Part shown: piece after piece, positions 1-7,393 of the stretch
How positions within the stretch are numbered: the first letter of the stretch is position 1
Layout: every line of letters begins with the position of its first letter
Source of the DNA: MFZZ01 sp964610165
Lineage (GTDB): Bacteria > Patescibacteriota > Microgenomatia > UBA1406 > GWC2-37-13
Reading direction: 5' to 3'
Assembly: GCA_964610165.1 (NCBI GenBank)
Contig: CAZSUZ010000027.1
Span: forward strand, 1-14,755
DNA: 14,755 nucleotides
Notes under the pieces: generated by a model
Seen by the model: the letters and a program-made list of their open reading frames with translations, nothing else
What the model was told of the DNA's origin: nothing
Databases searched by the model: none
Translations under genes and position numbers: made by a program

Positions 1-1
1 C

Positions 2-214
2 AATTGGATACAAAATACTAAGAACGATTACTGGTCAGTAAATTCGATCAGTAAAGAAGATCATTGTGTTCAGATCTTTCCGGGTTCAAGTGTTAAAGAA
101 ACAACAATAGAGACAAAAAGAAAGTTCTATCTAGTTAGGTTCTTTCTGATTCTATTAGCACTGGTGTTGTTATATCTTCTATACTTACTACTCCCCTTTC
201 TCGAAAGGTTTTGA
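2..214 (+). CDS. 3' end of a membrane-protein gene (5' part outside window)
   Basis: Reading from base 2, an open frame of 70 codons runs to a TGA at 212-214. The last part encodes a hydrophobic helix of about 22 residues (VRFFLILLALVLLYLLYLLL) after a basic KRK patch, followed by a short PFLERF tail, so the protein ends in a single C-terminal membrane anchor. The upstream visible residues are polar. The codon use is AT-rich like the neighbours. The family cannot be named from this fragment. The bidirectional terminator at 261-298 lies 47 bases downstream and would end its transcript. Confidence 0.6.
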   Translation, partial: NWIQNTKNDYWSVNSISKEDHCVQIFPGSSVKETTIETKRKFYLVRFFLILLALVLLYLLYLLLPFLERF

Positions 215-260
215 AGGCATTCGCTGCTTTCCTATAACTTTTTGAAAGGTACAAACAACA

Positions 261-298
261 AAAACCCCTTTGGCAGGAAACTGCCTCAGGGGTTTTTT
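261..298. terminator. Bidirectional Rho-independent terminator
   Basis: AAAACCCC pairs with GGGGTTTT, and inside it GGCAG pairs with CTGCC around a GAAA tetraloop. The plus strand ends in TTTTTT and the minus strand in TTTTT. It therefore serves both the plus-strand gene ending at 214 and the minus-strand argG ending at 313. Confidence 0.9.
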
Positions 299-312
299 AT
301 TGGAAAAATTAA

Positions 313-1941
313 TTATTTAACTTTTGCAGCGCGTAATTTTGCTACTAATTCTTTTGCTACTTCTACACTTGTTACCAACTTTACATTATTTTTTACTGCC
401 ATTTGTTGAATTGCAGAGCTATCTGTATCTTCTTTATCGGTGGTAGCTTTTTCATGATGTGTAGCAATATTAATAATTAAGTCAAAGCGGTTTGCATCAA
501 GCAAATCTTGTAAATTTGGTTGCTTATGTGGCTGTGAAATTTTGTGAACAAGAATGGCATCAATGTCATTTTGTGTTAAAAATTTGTGGGTCTTATATGT
601 AGCATACATTTTGTATCCCATTTCATTCAACGATTTAATTGTTGGCAATAGCTTCATTTTATTACTTCTTCGACCGATAGAAAGTAATACTGTCTTTTCT
701 CCTCGTTGTGCCAATCTCATTTGGAGTGTATACAGTTCAATAAATCCTGCAGAAGCATTTTGATTAAATGCTTTTGATGCCATAAATGTTGCAAGTTTTT
801 CTTCAAAAATGGTATTTGGTGTTTCTACTGCAACCGCTTCACACATTCCTTTGTAAAGTTTTACCGTAACTTTTCCTGTTACTTTTTCGTTTACTTTATC
901 AATAAATGCATTTAAATCATCAAATAGTGGTTCGTACCAAAAACCTGCGTAACATGTGTATGCCCATTTTGTATCAATTTCAGATTTCATTTCATTTTCC
1001 ATTCTGGTACACACATATTTTTCTAAATTGCGATGTGCATTAATAATAATTTCAGCAGCTGGAGCTTCATAAAGGCCTCGAACTTTGAGTCCTACTACTC
1101 TATCTTCAATATGATGAGTTATACCTACACCATGTTTAGAACCGATTTCATTGAGTTTAAATATCAGGTCTGCAAGTTTCATTTGTTTTCCGTTTACAGA
1201 AACAGGAATTCCTTTTATATATTCAAGCTCAACAAATTCTGGCTCATTTGGAGCATCTTCTGGAAGAGTTGAAACTAACAAAATATCTTTAAGTGGTGGA
1301 ATAAGTGCTGGATTTTCTATTTCTCCACCTTCTCCTGTTACACCCCACATATTATCATCATAAGAATATGGTTTTGCAGCAGTCTGACGAACTGGAATAT
1401 TGTGTTTTTTTGCGTATTCTAATTCTTCATCTCGTCCCATTCCCCATTCACGAACTGGTGCAATAATTTTGACATCTGGATTTAATGCTAAAGCAATACC
1501 TTCTATACGAACTTGATCATTACCTTTTCCTGTACAACCGTGTGCGATGGTGTCTGCGCCTTCTTGAGCTGCAATTTTAACTGCCCATTTAGCAAGAAGT
1601 GGTCGTCCAATTGGTGTAGATAAATGATACGATCCTTGATAAGAAGCATTGGCTTTAATTCCTTTTGAAATATATTCATTAGCAAATTCATCTTTTGCAT
1701 CTATTACAAAAGCTTTAATAGCACCTAATTTGATAGCTTTTTGCTTAATTTCTTCTAAATCATCTGTCTGTTGTCCAATATCTATAGTTAATGCAATAAT
1801 TTCTGCGTCATACTCTTCTTGAATCCACTTTAACATGACCGATGTATCTAAGCCTCCTGAATATAATAAAACTACTTTTTTAACTTCCCCTTTTCTTCCT
1901 TCGTACGAAGATACTTTGATGTAATCTTGTTTTTTTTGCAT
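313..1941 (-). CDS. argG: Argininosuccinate synthase with C-terminal MGS-like domain
   Basis: Condenses citrulline and aspartate with ATP hydrolysis to AMP and PPi, giving argininosuccinate (arginine biosynthesis, cytoplasm). The N-type ATP pyrophosphatase loop SGGLDTS is at residues 28-34, and the conserved AHGCTGKGNDQVR segment is at about 133-145. The synthase part spans about 21-412, matching the usual length near 400. Residues about 415-535 are extra. They resemble the methylglyoxal-synthase-like (MGS) allosteric domain at the end of CarB: a KTVLLSIG opening strand, MYATYKTHKFL, a PNLQDLL helix, FDLIINIATHH, and a late KLVTSVEVAKELV. No other arginine-pathway gene is visible. The 20-residue N-terminal leader lacks a clear Shine-Dalgarno, so the exact start is less sure than the rest. 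The upstream 163 bases are very AT-rich, with a weak 6-bp inverted repeat (TATCAT/ATGATA, 1978-1999). Confidence 0.95.
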   Translation of the reverse strand: MQKKQDYIKVSSYEGRKGEVKKVVLLYSGGLDTSVMLKWIQEEYDAEIIALTIDIGQQTDDLEEIKQKAIKLGAIKAFVIDAKDEFANEYISKGIKANASYQGSYHLSTPIGRPLLAKWAVKIAAQEGADTIAHGCTGKGNDQVRIEGIALALNPDVKIIAPVREWGMGRDEELEYAKKHNIPVRQTAAKPYSYDDNMWGVTGEGGEIENPALIPPLKDILLVSTLPEDAPNEPEFVELEYIKGIPVSVNGKQMKLADLIFKLNEIGSKHGVGITHHIEDRVVGLKVRGLYEAPAAEIIINAHRNLEKYVCTRMENEMKSEIDTKWAYTCYAGFWYEPLFDDLNAFIDKVNEKVTGKVTVKLYKGMCEAVAVETPNTIFEEKLATFMASKAFNQNASAGFIELYTLQMRLAQRGEKTVLLSIGRRSNKMKLLPTIKSLNEMGYKMYATYKTHKFLTQNDIDAILVHKISQPHKQPNLQDLLDANRFDLIINIATHHEKATTDKEDTDSSAIQQMAVKNNVKLVTSVEVAKELVAKLRAAKVK

Positions 1942-2085
1942 AGATTTAGAAAAATTAATAATTTATGAAGAAAAAAATATCATTTTTTAAAATATGATAC
2001 CTTTCTACAGAAAAATATAGACTTTAATTGTAAAAATGTCAACTTAATGTAGCTTTAAAATATATATGTATTATGCATCTAATGT

Positions 2086-2091
2086 TATAAT
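2086..2091 (+). promoter_or_regulatory. -10 box of the tRNA-Leu promoter
   Basis: A perfect TATAAT lies 13 bases before the first base of the tRNA. No convincing -35 hexamer is seen 16-18 bases upstream in the AT-rich spacer. Confidence 0.45.
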
Positions 2092-2104
2092 TACATTCAA
2101 TTAA

Positions 2105-2187
2105 GCCGCAGTGGTGAAATGGCAGACACGCAGGTCTCAAAAACCTGTGGGATCAAACCCGTGTGAGTTCGACTCTCACCTGCGGCA
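2105..2187 (+). tRNA. tRNA-Leu (anticodon CAA)
   Basis: The acceptor arms GCCGCAG and CTGCGGC pair fully, with discriminator A at 2187. The anticodon stem CAGGT/ACCTG encloses the loop CTCAAAA, giving anticodon CAA at 2138-2140 (reads UUG). The T arm GTGAG-TTCGACT-CTCAC is intact, and the long variable region is that of a class II tRNA. The 3' CCA is not encoded (CAA follows), so a CCA-adding enzyme is required. Confidence 0.96.
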
Positions 2188-2227
2188 CAAATCTGGACAA
2201 ACCTCTCTTTCGACACTTCAGTTGGTG

Positions 2228-2233
2228 TAAAAT
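2228..2233 (+). promoter_or_regulatory. -10 box for the PAP2 gene (leaderless geometry)
   Basis: TAAAAT preceded by TG, ending five bases before the ATG at 2239. Initiation at the usual distance would put the transcript start on or next to the start codon. The -35 region is weak. Confidence 0.45.
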
Positions 2234-2238
2234 AAATT

Positions 2239-2775
2239 ATGCTTGAGTTTTTTCTAAATCTAGACAAGTTTCTTACTAATAGTATTGTGTATATTATTCC
2301 TCGTAATAGTCTTATAGATAATATATTTCTCACCATAACATTTGATTGGCTCATACTTATTCTTGGCATATTGATATTCCTTATCCTCTGGCATCTGGAC
2401 TCTAAATATACAAAACAATTTATTACCTACTTTCTTGCCAGTTATATTATCGTAGGTTTTTTAGTCAATATTGTTATTAAGAATGTTATTCAAAGAGAAC
2501 GTCCTTATATTGCAAACCAAATTGAAACATTATACTGTCCAGTAAACAATAGTTTTCCATCTGGTCATTCTTCTGGTGCATTTGTAGGGGCAGTTATTTT
2601 TTCATATTATGATAAAAAACGTAAATGGCTTTACTATTCACTGGCTAGTTTAATAGCATTATCTCGCATTTATTTACATTGCCATTACTTTTTAGATGTA
2701 TTCATTGGAGCTTTCATAGGCTATATAATAAGTAAATCACTTTTACTGAATATAACCGATAATATTGAAACGTAA
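2239..2775 (+). CDS. PAP2-family membrane lipid phosphatase
   Basis: An integral membrane phosphatase of the type 2 phosphatidic acid phosphatase family. Such enzymes dephosphorylate lipid phosphates such as undecaprenyl diphosphate or phosphatidate at the outer face of the membrane. All three signature motifs are present: KNVIQRERP at 81-89 (KX6RP), PSGH at 107-110, and SR at 142-143 leading to H149 and D153 (SRX5HX3D). About five or six hydrophobic segments fit the 178-aa length of bacterial PAP2 proteins. The start is supported by the -10 box immediately upstream and by tRNA-Leu ending at 2187. It converges with the HD-domain gene, leaving 28 bases between the stops. The actual substrate cannot be read from sequence. 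Undecaprenyl-PP recycling is a reasonable guess. Confidence 0.88.
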   Translation: MLEFFLNLDKFLTNSIVYIIPRNSLIDNIFLTITFDWLILILGILIFLILWHLDSKYTKQFITYFLASYIIVGFLVNIVIKNVIQRERPYIANQIETLYCPVNNSFPSGHSSGAFVGAVIFSYYDKKRKWLYYSLASLIALSRIYLHCHYFLDVFIGAFIGYIISKSLLLNITDNIET

Positions 2776-2803
2776 CATGTTCACTTTTTAGTAACGATTT
2801 TGT

Positions 2804-3463
2804 CTATTTAGAAATATGTAGTTCAATATTTCTCAGATCTTCAATAATTGGTGTAGTTGTTTTTTCATTAATATCAAATGGTTGAATTAAAGTTTGAGAA
2901 AAAATTTCTTTTTCCATATTGTTTAAATACAAAGACATTGCGTTAAAAAAGCTTTCATTTTCTTCTAAATGTCTTTTGTTAATTTTAAAACGCTTTCTAC
3001 CATCTAATAATCTTTCTTCTAGTGAAACTATTCCTGATGGTTTTACACGCATATCTGCATAAGTACAAATCATTCTATCAAGATCGTGAGATTCATAATT
3101 TTCTTTAGCTAAAGAAAATTTAAACACATCGATAAGCTCAAGTACCCTTTTATCGACTCCAATTTCTTTTGCAATTTGTAATGTTGCTTCGTGTTCATTT
3201 GTACCATATTTGTGTTCAAAATCATCTTTAATATGTTGCCAGTATTCTTTTCCTTCAGGTTGAAAAAACTCTGGAAATAAATCCATATTAAATTTTAGAA
3301 TATTCCCCATATCATGAAGTAAACAAGCTTCAATAATTTGAGGTGTATTTACTTTTACATTTATAGATTCACAAATACATTTTGCAACAGAAGCAACTCG
3401 TAACATATGCAGTTGTAATGAAGGCAAGATTCTATATGTATCGTATACTTTTTGTATCTTCAT
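2804..3463 (-). CDS. HD-domain metal-dependent phosphohydrolase
   Basis: A soluble 219-aa protein with an HD-superfamily metal-binding pattern: H19 in the first helix, the H50-D51 doublet in ACLLHDMGN, H91 in NEHEAT, and D137 in CTYADMRV. HD proteins hydrolyse phosphoester bonds in nucleotides or nucleic acids, and this one most resembles the small stand-alone HD hydrolases. The substrate is unknown. It is divergently transcribed from the RHH-fusion gene across a 53-base gap (3464-3516). In that gap a TGTAAAAT stretch ends five bases before its ATG, again suggesting a leaderless mRNA. Residues 160-219 carry no motif I recognise. Confidence 0.82.
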   Translation of the reverse strand: MKIQKVYDTYRILPSLQLHMLRVASVAKCICESINVKVNTPQIIEACLLHDMGNILKFNMDLFPEFFQPEGKEYWQHIKDDFEHKYGTNEHEATLQIAKEIGVDKRVLELIDVFKFSLAKENYESHDLDRMICTYADMRVKPSGIVSLEERLLDGRKRFKINKRHLEENESFFNAMSLYLNNMEKEIFSQTLIQPFDINEKTTTPIIEDLRNIELHISK

Positions 3464-3483
3464 ACCTCATTTTACAATACCAC

Positions 3484-3510
3484 TTGCATGTTATGTTTCT
3501 ATGCTACAAT
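3484..3510 (+). promoter_or_regulatory. Extended -10 promoter, leaderless start for the RHH-fusion gene
   Basis: TTGCAT (3484-3489), a 15-base spacer, and TGCTACAAT, an extended -10 with TACAAT at 3505-3510. The ATG at 3517 follows after six bases. This placement decides the start, because the open frame continues upstream into the divergent HD gene. Confidence 0.6.
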
Positions 3511-3516
3511 AAATAT

Positions 3517-4041
3517 ATGTACATTGTATTTTTATCAATAAAACCATCAGATTCAACCAATTTAATAGTTTCTAGTATTGAAAGTGCCAAGCATACGGTT
3601 TGGAATGCTACACTCTCCTCTAATCCCGATCAGAAGTCTTCAAAAGATGCAGCTACTTTGACCAAAGAAATCAAAAAAGCAGATGCATTAGTTGTAGAAG
3701 CCACAGAATCTAATTTTGAACTCGGAAGATTCATAACTTTAGCATTACAACAACATAAACCTGTTCTTATGCTTCAGAATGAAAATAAGATTGTACCCCT
3801 TTTACTTGGTTCAAGTCGTTTAGTTTCTTTAGAAACATATAAAGCTGGAAATAAAAAAGAAATGGATCAAATTTTATCCGGATTCTTTAAAACAGTTGCT
3901 AAACAACGATTACTCTATAGATTTAATTTTATGATGAGTCGCGAAATGGATGCATTTGTACGCGACAAAGCCAAAGAAAATGGCATGAGTAAAGCAGATT
4001 ATATTCGTACACTCATAATGACAGATATGGAGTTACCTTAA
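3517..4041 (+). CDS. Nucleoside-deoxyribosyltransferase-like domain fused to ribbon-helix-helix
   Basis: A 174-aa protein. Residues 1-120 look like a nucleoside 2-deoxyribosyltransferase-type Rossmann-like domain: the MYIVFLS opening strand, then ADALVVEATESNFELGRFITLAL (55-77), holding acidic residues E61 and E68 where this family places substrate-binding and catalytic acids, then KPVLML. Residues about 134-170 (FNFMMSREMDAFVRDKAKE, then MSKADYIRTLI) resemble a ribbon-helix-helix DNA-binding domain as in CopG/Arc. The open frame extends 45 codons further up, but that part is antisense to the HD gene and lies before the promoter, so ATG 3517 is chosen. Its stop overlaps that of dnaB in the palindrome TTAA. 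A nucleotide-sensing regulator is an inference. The enzymatic activity is unproven. Confidence 0.72.
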   Translation: MYIVFLSIKPSDSTNLIVSSIESAKHTVWNATLSSNPDQKSSKDAATLTKEIKKADALVVEATESNFELGRFITLALQQHKPVLMLQNENKIVPLLLGSSRLVSLETYKAGNKKEMDQILSGFFKTVAKQRLLYRFNFMMSREMDAFVRDKAKENGMSKADYIRTLIMTDMELP

Positions 4042-5387
4042 AGTGAGTGTGTTTTATCAACAGCCGTAAATCTAATTCTGTCACCACGGAACATAAGACT
4101 AATTTCTCCGGTTGCACCAGATCGGTGTTTTGCTATATCAATCTTCATAAGACGTTGTGAATTATCAAGTAAATCATCACCATCATCTTCACGATAAATA
4201 AACATAACAACGTCTGCATCTTGTTCAATAGCTCCAGACTCTCGAAGATCGGCTAACACCGGTTTTTTATCTCCTCTTTGCTCTACTGCACGGGAAAGCT
4301 GTGATAACGAAAGAACAGGTGTTTTAAGCTCACGAGCAAGATTTTTTAATCCTTGTGAAATATATGAAACTTCTTGTACACGAGATTCAAATTTTTTCCC
4401 TGCATTTGCAAGCTGTAAGTAATCGACAATTATTAAATCTAGTCCTTTTTCTACTTTAAGTTTTCGTGCTTTTGTTCGCATTTCAAGAATAGAAATACCT
4501 GGTGTATCATCTATATAGATCGGCGCATCAGCTAAATCACCCATTGCTTTCATTAAGCTACGAGTGTCATCATCTGTCAATTTACCTGTCTTTAAACGCC
4601 AAGCATCAATATCTGCTTGTCCAACTAATAAACGGTCAACAAGCTCTTCCTTACTCATTTCAAGAGAAAAAAATCCTACACCTTTCTTTTCATTTAAAGC
4701 AACATGAAGGGCAATATTTAAGGCAAAAGAAGTTTTACCTACACCTGGTCGCGCTGCTAATATAAGTAAATTAGAAGGCAAAAAGCCAGATAGTTTATTA
4801 TCTAGAGGAGCAAATCCTGTTGGAACACCTCGCGTATGAGATCCGGTTTTCTTAAACTCTTCTAATTCTTCAAAACGTTGATATACAATATCTTTTAATG
4901 GAATAAAATCCTTGTGTTGATGTTCTTGTGCTAATGCGAATACTTCAGATTCTACTTGATCAATAAGTTCTCTTATTTCTCCTGTGTTTTCAAAAGCTTT
5001 TTCTACAGATCGCGAAGCTACTTCAATAAGTTTTCGTTTTGTGTATAAACTTTTTATAATTAATCCATATTGCTCAATGTATGCAGAAGTTGGTACAGAA
5101 TTAACTAATTCGGACAAATATTCTTTATCTCCAACATTTTTTAATTCTCCGTCACTTTGAAGCTGATTTTTAATAGTAATTAAATCAATTGGACTTTGCT
5201 TTTCGAATAATTTCAACATAGCTTCATAAATAAGCTGATGTTCATGCATATAAAAATGCGGTACACGCAAAAATTCTGCTACTAAACCGATTGCTGCAGA
5301 ATCTATAAGAATTCCTCCTAAAACAGATTTTTCTGCTTGAAGATCGTGTGGTGGTGTTTTATAAAAATCACTTGGACTTGTTGCCAT
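4038..5387 (-). CDS. dnaB: Replicative DNA helicase DnaB
   Basis: The hexameric helicase that unwinds DNA ahead of the replisome and recruits primase. The N-terminal domain (about 10-110, starting PPHDLQAEKSVLGGIL) binds primase. A linker leads to the RecA-like motor with Walker A ARPGVGKTS (212-220), GFFSLEMS containing the catalytic glutamate (238-245), Walker B LDLIIVDYLQL (316-326), LSQLSRAVEQR (361-371), and the KHRSGATGEI arginine region (420-429). Its 449 aa is the normal family length with no intein. It converges on the RHH-fusion gene with a 4-base overlap. The MBL-fold gene lies 50 bases upstream on the same strand. Confidence 0.97.
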   Translation of the reverse strand: MATSPSDFYKTPPHDLQAEKSVLGGILIDSAAIGLVAEFLRVPHFYMHEHQLIYEAMLKLFEKQSPIDLITIKNQLQSDGELKNVGDKEYLSELVNSVPTSAYIEQYGLIIKSLYTKRKLIEVASRSVEKAFENTGEIRELIDQVESEVFALAQEHQHKDFIPLKDIVYQRFEELEEFKKTGSHTRGVPTGFAPLDNKLSGFLPSNLLILAARPGVGKTSFALNIALHVALNEKKGVGFFSLEMSKEELVDRLLVGQADIDAWRLKTGKLTDDDTRSLMKAMGDLADAPIYIDDTPGISILEMRTKARKLKVEKGLDLIIVDYLQLANAGKKFESRVQEVSYISQGLKNLARELKTPVLSLSQLSRAVEQRGDKKPVLADLRESGAIEQDADVVMFIYREDDGDDLLDNSQRLMKIDIAKHRSGATGEISLMFRGDRIRFTAVDKTHSL

Positions 5388-5437
5388 ACAGATAATAATC
5401 TTAACTAACTACAACTTAAGAAGTTAAAAAAAACTCA

Positions 5438-6088
5438 TTAAATACTCAGAACTACTACTTTCATATCCTCAGGATTAATATCTTCTTTTTTTATAGTTAA
5501 TTTTTCTTGTGGTTGAGAATCTTCAGCTCCAATTTCTTTTAGGAAGGATTCAATAGGTTGCATGTTACTGATAAGTTCTTGATTCATTTCTGGACGACTA
5601 TAATGCATTGGAATAACAATTGATGGTTCAATTTCATTTATAACTTTAACTGCTTCTTCTGCATTTATTGTATAAAATCCACCTACTGGGATAAGTAAAA
5701 TATCTACACTACCAATGGTTTCAACCATTTCTTTGTCCAAGATATAACCTAAATCTCCACAATGAACTATTGATAGATTTTCTGATTCGAACTTAAATAT
5801 CGTATTATCTCCTCGCTCTTCACCTAATTTTTTGTCATGATAGCTTTGGAAACCAGTTATACGAACTTCATTTTTTTCAAATTCACCAGGCCAGTCTATA
5901 ACTAATGCACCTTCTTTAACTCCTTCTACAAAGTTGTGGTCAGCATGATGATGAGAAACAGTAATAATATCTGCTTCTTGTTTAGGAAATTTAAGTCCTG
6001 TTAATTGAGGATTAAACGGATCTGTCACAATTTTTGCTGTTTTTGTTTTTATGAAGAAAGATGAATGTCCGATATATTTTATTTCCAT
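5438..6088 (-). CDS. UlaG-like metallo-beta-lactamase-fold hydrolase
   Basis: A 216-aa cytoplasmic protein of the COG2220/UlaG-like branch of the MBL fold. The opening IKYIGHSSFFI is typical. Metal ligands are visible as HHHADH at 46-51 (HxHxDH), H109 and D112 in VHCGDLG, and H162 in VIPMHYS. D23 in VTDPF is also conserved in the branch. These enzymes bind two metal ions and hydrolyse phosphodiesters or lactone-like bonds. The substrate is unknown here. The promoter at 6098-6126 puts the transcript start within a few bases of the ATG. The first gene downstream on the same strand is dnaB, so a joint transcript is possible. Confidence 0.88.
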   Translation of the reverse strand: MEIKYIGHSSFFIKTKTAKIVTDPFNPQLTGLKFPKQEADIITVSHHHADHNFVEGVKEGALVIDWPGEFEKNEVRITGFQSYHDKKLGEERGDNTIFKFESENLSIVHCGDLGYILDKEMVETIGSVDILLIPVGGFYTINAEEAVKVINEIEPSIVIPMHYSRPEMNQELISNMQPIESFLKEIGAEDSQPQEKLTIKKEDINPEDMKVVVLSI

Positions 6089-6097
6089 AGTATCAAC

Positions 6098-6126
6098 AGC
6101 ATAGCAAATGAAGTCTTAAAATTCAA
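6098..6126 (-). promoter_or_regulatory. Promoter of the MBL-fold gene
   Basis: Read on the minus strand: TTGAAT (6126-6121), exactly 17 bases, then TATGCT (6103-6098). Each hexamer matches 4 of 6 consensus bases. The ATG at 6088 is nine bases after the -10 box, so the leader would be two or three bases at most. Confidence 0.5.
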
Positions 6127-6135
6127 TCATCTCTA

Positions 6136-6591
6136 TTATTCTTGTACTTCCTCAATTAACTTTTCTTTTTGATCTTCTGGCATTTGTTCAACAACTCGTT
6201 TTATTACTGCTCCTACTGTGTGTTCATACACATAATCAAAAAATGTCTGTTTTGCTTGCTCTGTAGCTTGTTCTGCTGCTTTTGTTGCTTCACCAAGTAC
6301 TTGATCTCGCTTTCCTTCAAGGAAATAAAGTGTATCTTTGTATTTTTCATTTGTACGAATTTCATTATCAATTTGTTCTTGAATTTTTTCTTTTGACAAA
6401 GATTCTTGTAGTTTTGAAAGAGAAGTTAGCGTTGCACTTTTAGTTTCTTTTTTAGAAGTAGCATGTTGTTCTGCAGCACGACTTAAAAAAAACATACCAA
6501 AAACAATTGCTATAACTAAAATAAATCCTTTTAGATATACAAGAAAGGGAACCGTTTTTGGTTCTTCGTCTTCTAGGTTTTTCTTTGCCAT
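6136..6591 (-). CDS. Small membrane-anchored coiled-coil protein, unknown function
   Basis: 151 aa from ATG 6591. A second in-frame ATG at 6612 would add seven residues (MLYTKNT). I prefer 6591 because a TATACT lies nine bases before it, inside the longer version. After a charged N-terminus (MAKKNLEDEEPKT) comes one hydrophobic helix at about 16-37 (FLVYLKGFILVIAIVFGMFFL). The rest is a long, highly charged Gln/Lys/Glu-rich region (about 40-151) with strong helix and coiled-coil character and repeated KAAEQATEQAKQ-like heptads. It would be membrane-anchored with the bulk on one side. Which side cannot be stated firmly. No family recognised. Confidence 0.7.
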   Translation of the reverse strand: MAKKNLEDEEPKTVPFLVYLKGFILVIAIVFGMFFLSRAAEQHATSKKETKSATLTSLSKLQESLSKEKIQEQIDNEIRTNEKYKDTLYFLEGKRDQVLGEATKAAEQATEQAKQTFFDYVYEHTVGAVIKRVVEQMPEDQKEKLIEEVQE

Positions 6592-6680
6592 AGTATTTTT
6601 AGTATATAGCATTTTAAATCTATCGTATTAGATATAAAAAAACTCGTCTATATGCTAAAATTGAAAAATCGTTTTCTATT

Positions 6681-6752
6681 GCCCGGATGGTTCAGTGGTA
6701 GAACGCATTCTTGGTAAGAATGAGGTCGAGGGTCCGATTCCCTCTCCGGGCT
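6681..6752 (+). tRNA. tRNA-Thr (anticodon GGT)
   Basis: The acceptor GCCCGGA pairs with TCCGGGC and the discriminator is T at 6752. The anticodon stem CATTC/GAATG encloses TTGGTAA, giving anticodon GGT at 6713-6715 (reads ACC/ACU). AGGTC is the variable loop, and the T arm is GAGGG-TCCGATT-CCCTC. CCA is not encoded. The TG-extended TGCTAAAAT at 6653-6661 is a possible -10 element. The stop codon of the opposing trmH gene begins four bases after the tRNA. Confidence 0.95.
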
Positions 6753-6755
6753 CAG

Positions 6756-7301
6756 TTATTTTAATTTTGAAGCAACGTGGTAAGCAACAATTGCTGCAGA
6801 AACGATTACATTTAAAGATTTATTAATCCCCCACATCGGAATTTCGACTATAGTATCAACTAACTCCATAGTTTCTTCTAATACTCCGTAGGTTTCATTT
6901 CCTACAAGTAAGGCAACTGGAAAAGTAATTTGAGCTTCTGTATATGGTATCGAGCTAGCATTCTGCTCTACTGCTAATATTTTGGGTCGTTTTTCTTCTG
7001 GAAGGTTTTTAAGTTCTTCTATAGCTTCTTTTGCGGTTTCTTTATATACCCAAGGTACAATTTTATACGTACCAACAGAAGCTTTTGCAATTTTATGATG
7101 AGGAGGAATATCCATTTCGCCACACAAATATATCTTTTCTACAGCTAAGGCATCTGCCAGTCTAAATAATCCACCAATATTATATGTATCATACACATTT
7201 TCAAGAATGAGATATACGGGATTTCTTTTTAGTTCTTTTGCATGAAGTTCTACTTCTAGAGGTTCTGCTTCTCTTAATTGTTTAGAATTTAATCGAATCA
7301 T
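6756..7301 (-). CDS. SpoU/TrmH-family RNA 2'-O-methyltransferase
   Basis: A SAM-dependent methyltransferase with the knotted SPOUT fold, which methylates ribose 2'-OH in tRNA or rRNA. Motif 1 NVYDTYNIGGLFRLADAL is at 35-52 (the N and R are the conserved pair). Motif 2 LLVGNETYGV is at 131-140, and motif 3 VEIPMWGINKSLNVIVSAAI is at 152-171. Its 181 aa from ATG 7301 is normal for the short TrmH forms without an extra RNA-binding domain. The open frame extends 21 codons further up, but those would overlap the promoter at 7336-7364, so the downstream ATG is preferred. The exact RNA target cannot be assigned. It is divergent from the surface-protein gene. Confidence 0.9.
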   Translation of the reverse strand: MIRLNSKQLREAEPLEVELHAKELKRNPVYLILENVYDTYNIGGLFRLADALAVEKIYLCGEMDIPPHHKIAKASVGTYKIVPWVYKETAKEAIEELKNLPEEKRPKILAVEQNASSIPYTEAQITFPVALLVGNETYGVLEETMELVDTIVEIPMWGINKSLNVIVSAAIVAYHVASKLK

Positions 7302-7335
7302 ATAGATAATGTAACATAAATAATTGTAAGAACGT

Positions 7336-7364
7336 ATTATACAAATATATCCTATAGTTGACAA
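7336..7364 (-). promoter_or_regulatory. Promoter of the trmH-like gene, sharing its -35 with the divergent promoter
   Basis: On the minus strand: TTGTCA (7364-7359), 17 bases, TATAAT (7341-7336). That is 11 of 12 consensus bases with ideal spacing. Its -35 hexamer overlaps the plus-strand -35 by five bases because TTGACAA and its complement TTGTCAA are nearly identical. The transcript would start near 7329, giving a leader of roughly 28 bases. Confidence 0.7.
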
Positions 7365-7386
7365 GGATTATGACTTATAGTATAAT
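7358..7386 (+). promoter_or_regulatory. Perfect consensus sigma70 promoter for the DUF11 surface protein
   Basis: TTGACA (7358-7363), 17 bases, TATAAT (7381-7386): an exact match with ideal spacing. The ATG at 7394 follows after seven bases, so the mRNA would begin at or next to the start codon. This suggests constitutive high expression without a Shine-Dalgarno. Confidence 0.85.
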
Positions 7387-7393
7387 TTGGCAC

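Noticed and set aside
3382..3516. 45-residue N-terminal extension of the RHH-fusion protein
   Set aside because: Mostly antisense to the HD gene, and it lies upstream of the promoter that ends six bases before ATG 3517.
7302..7364. 21-residue N-terminal extension of the trmH-like protein
   Set aside because: It would be encoded by the promoter region itself, and family alignment begins after ATG 7301.
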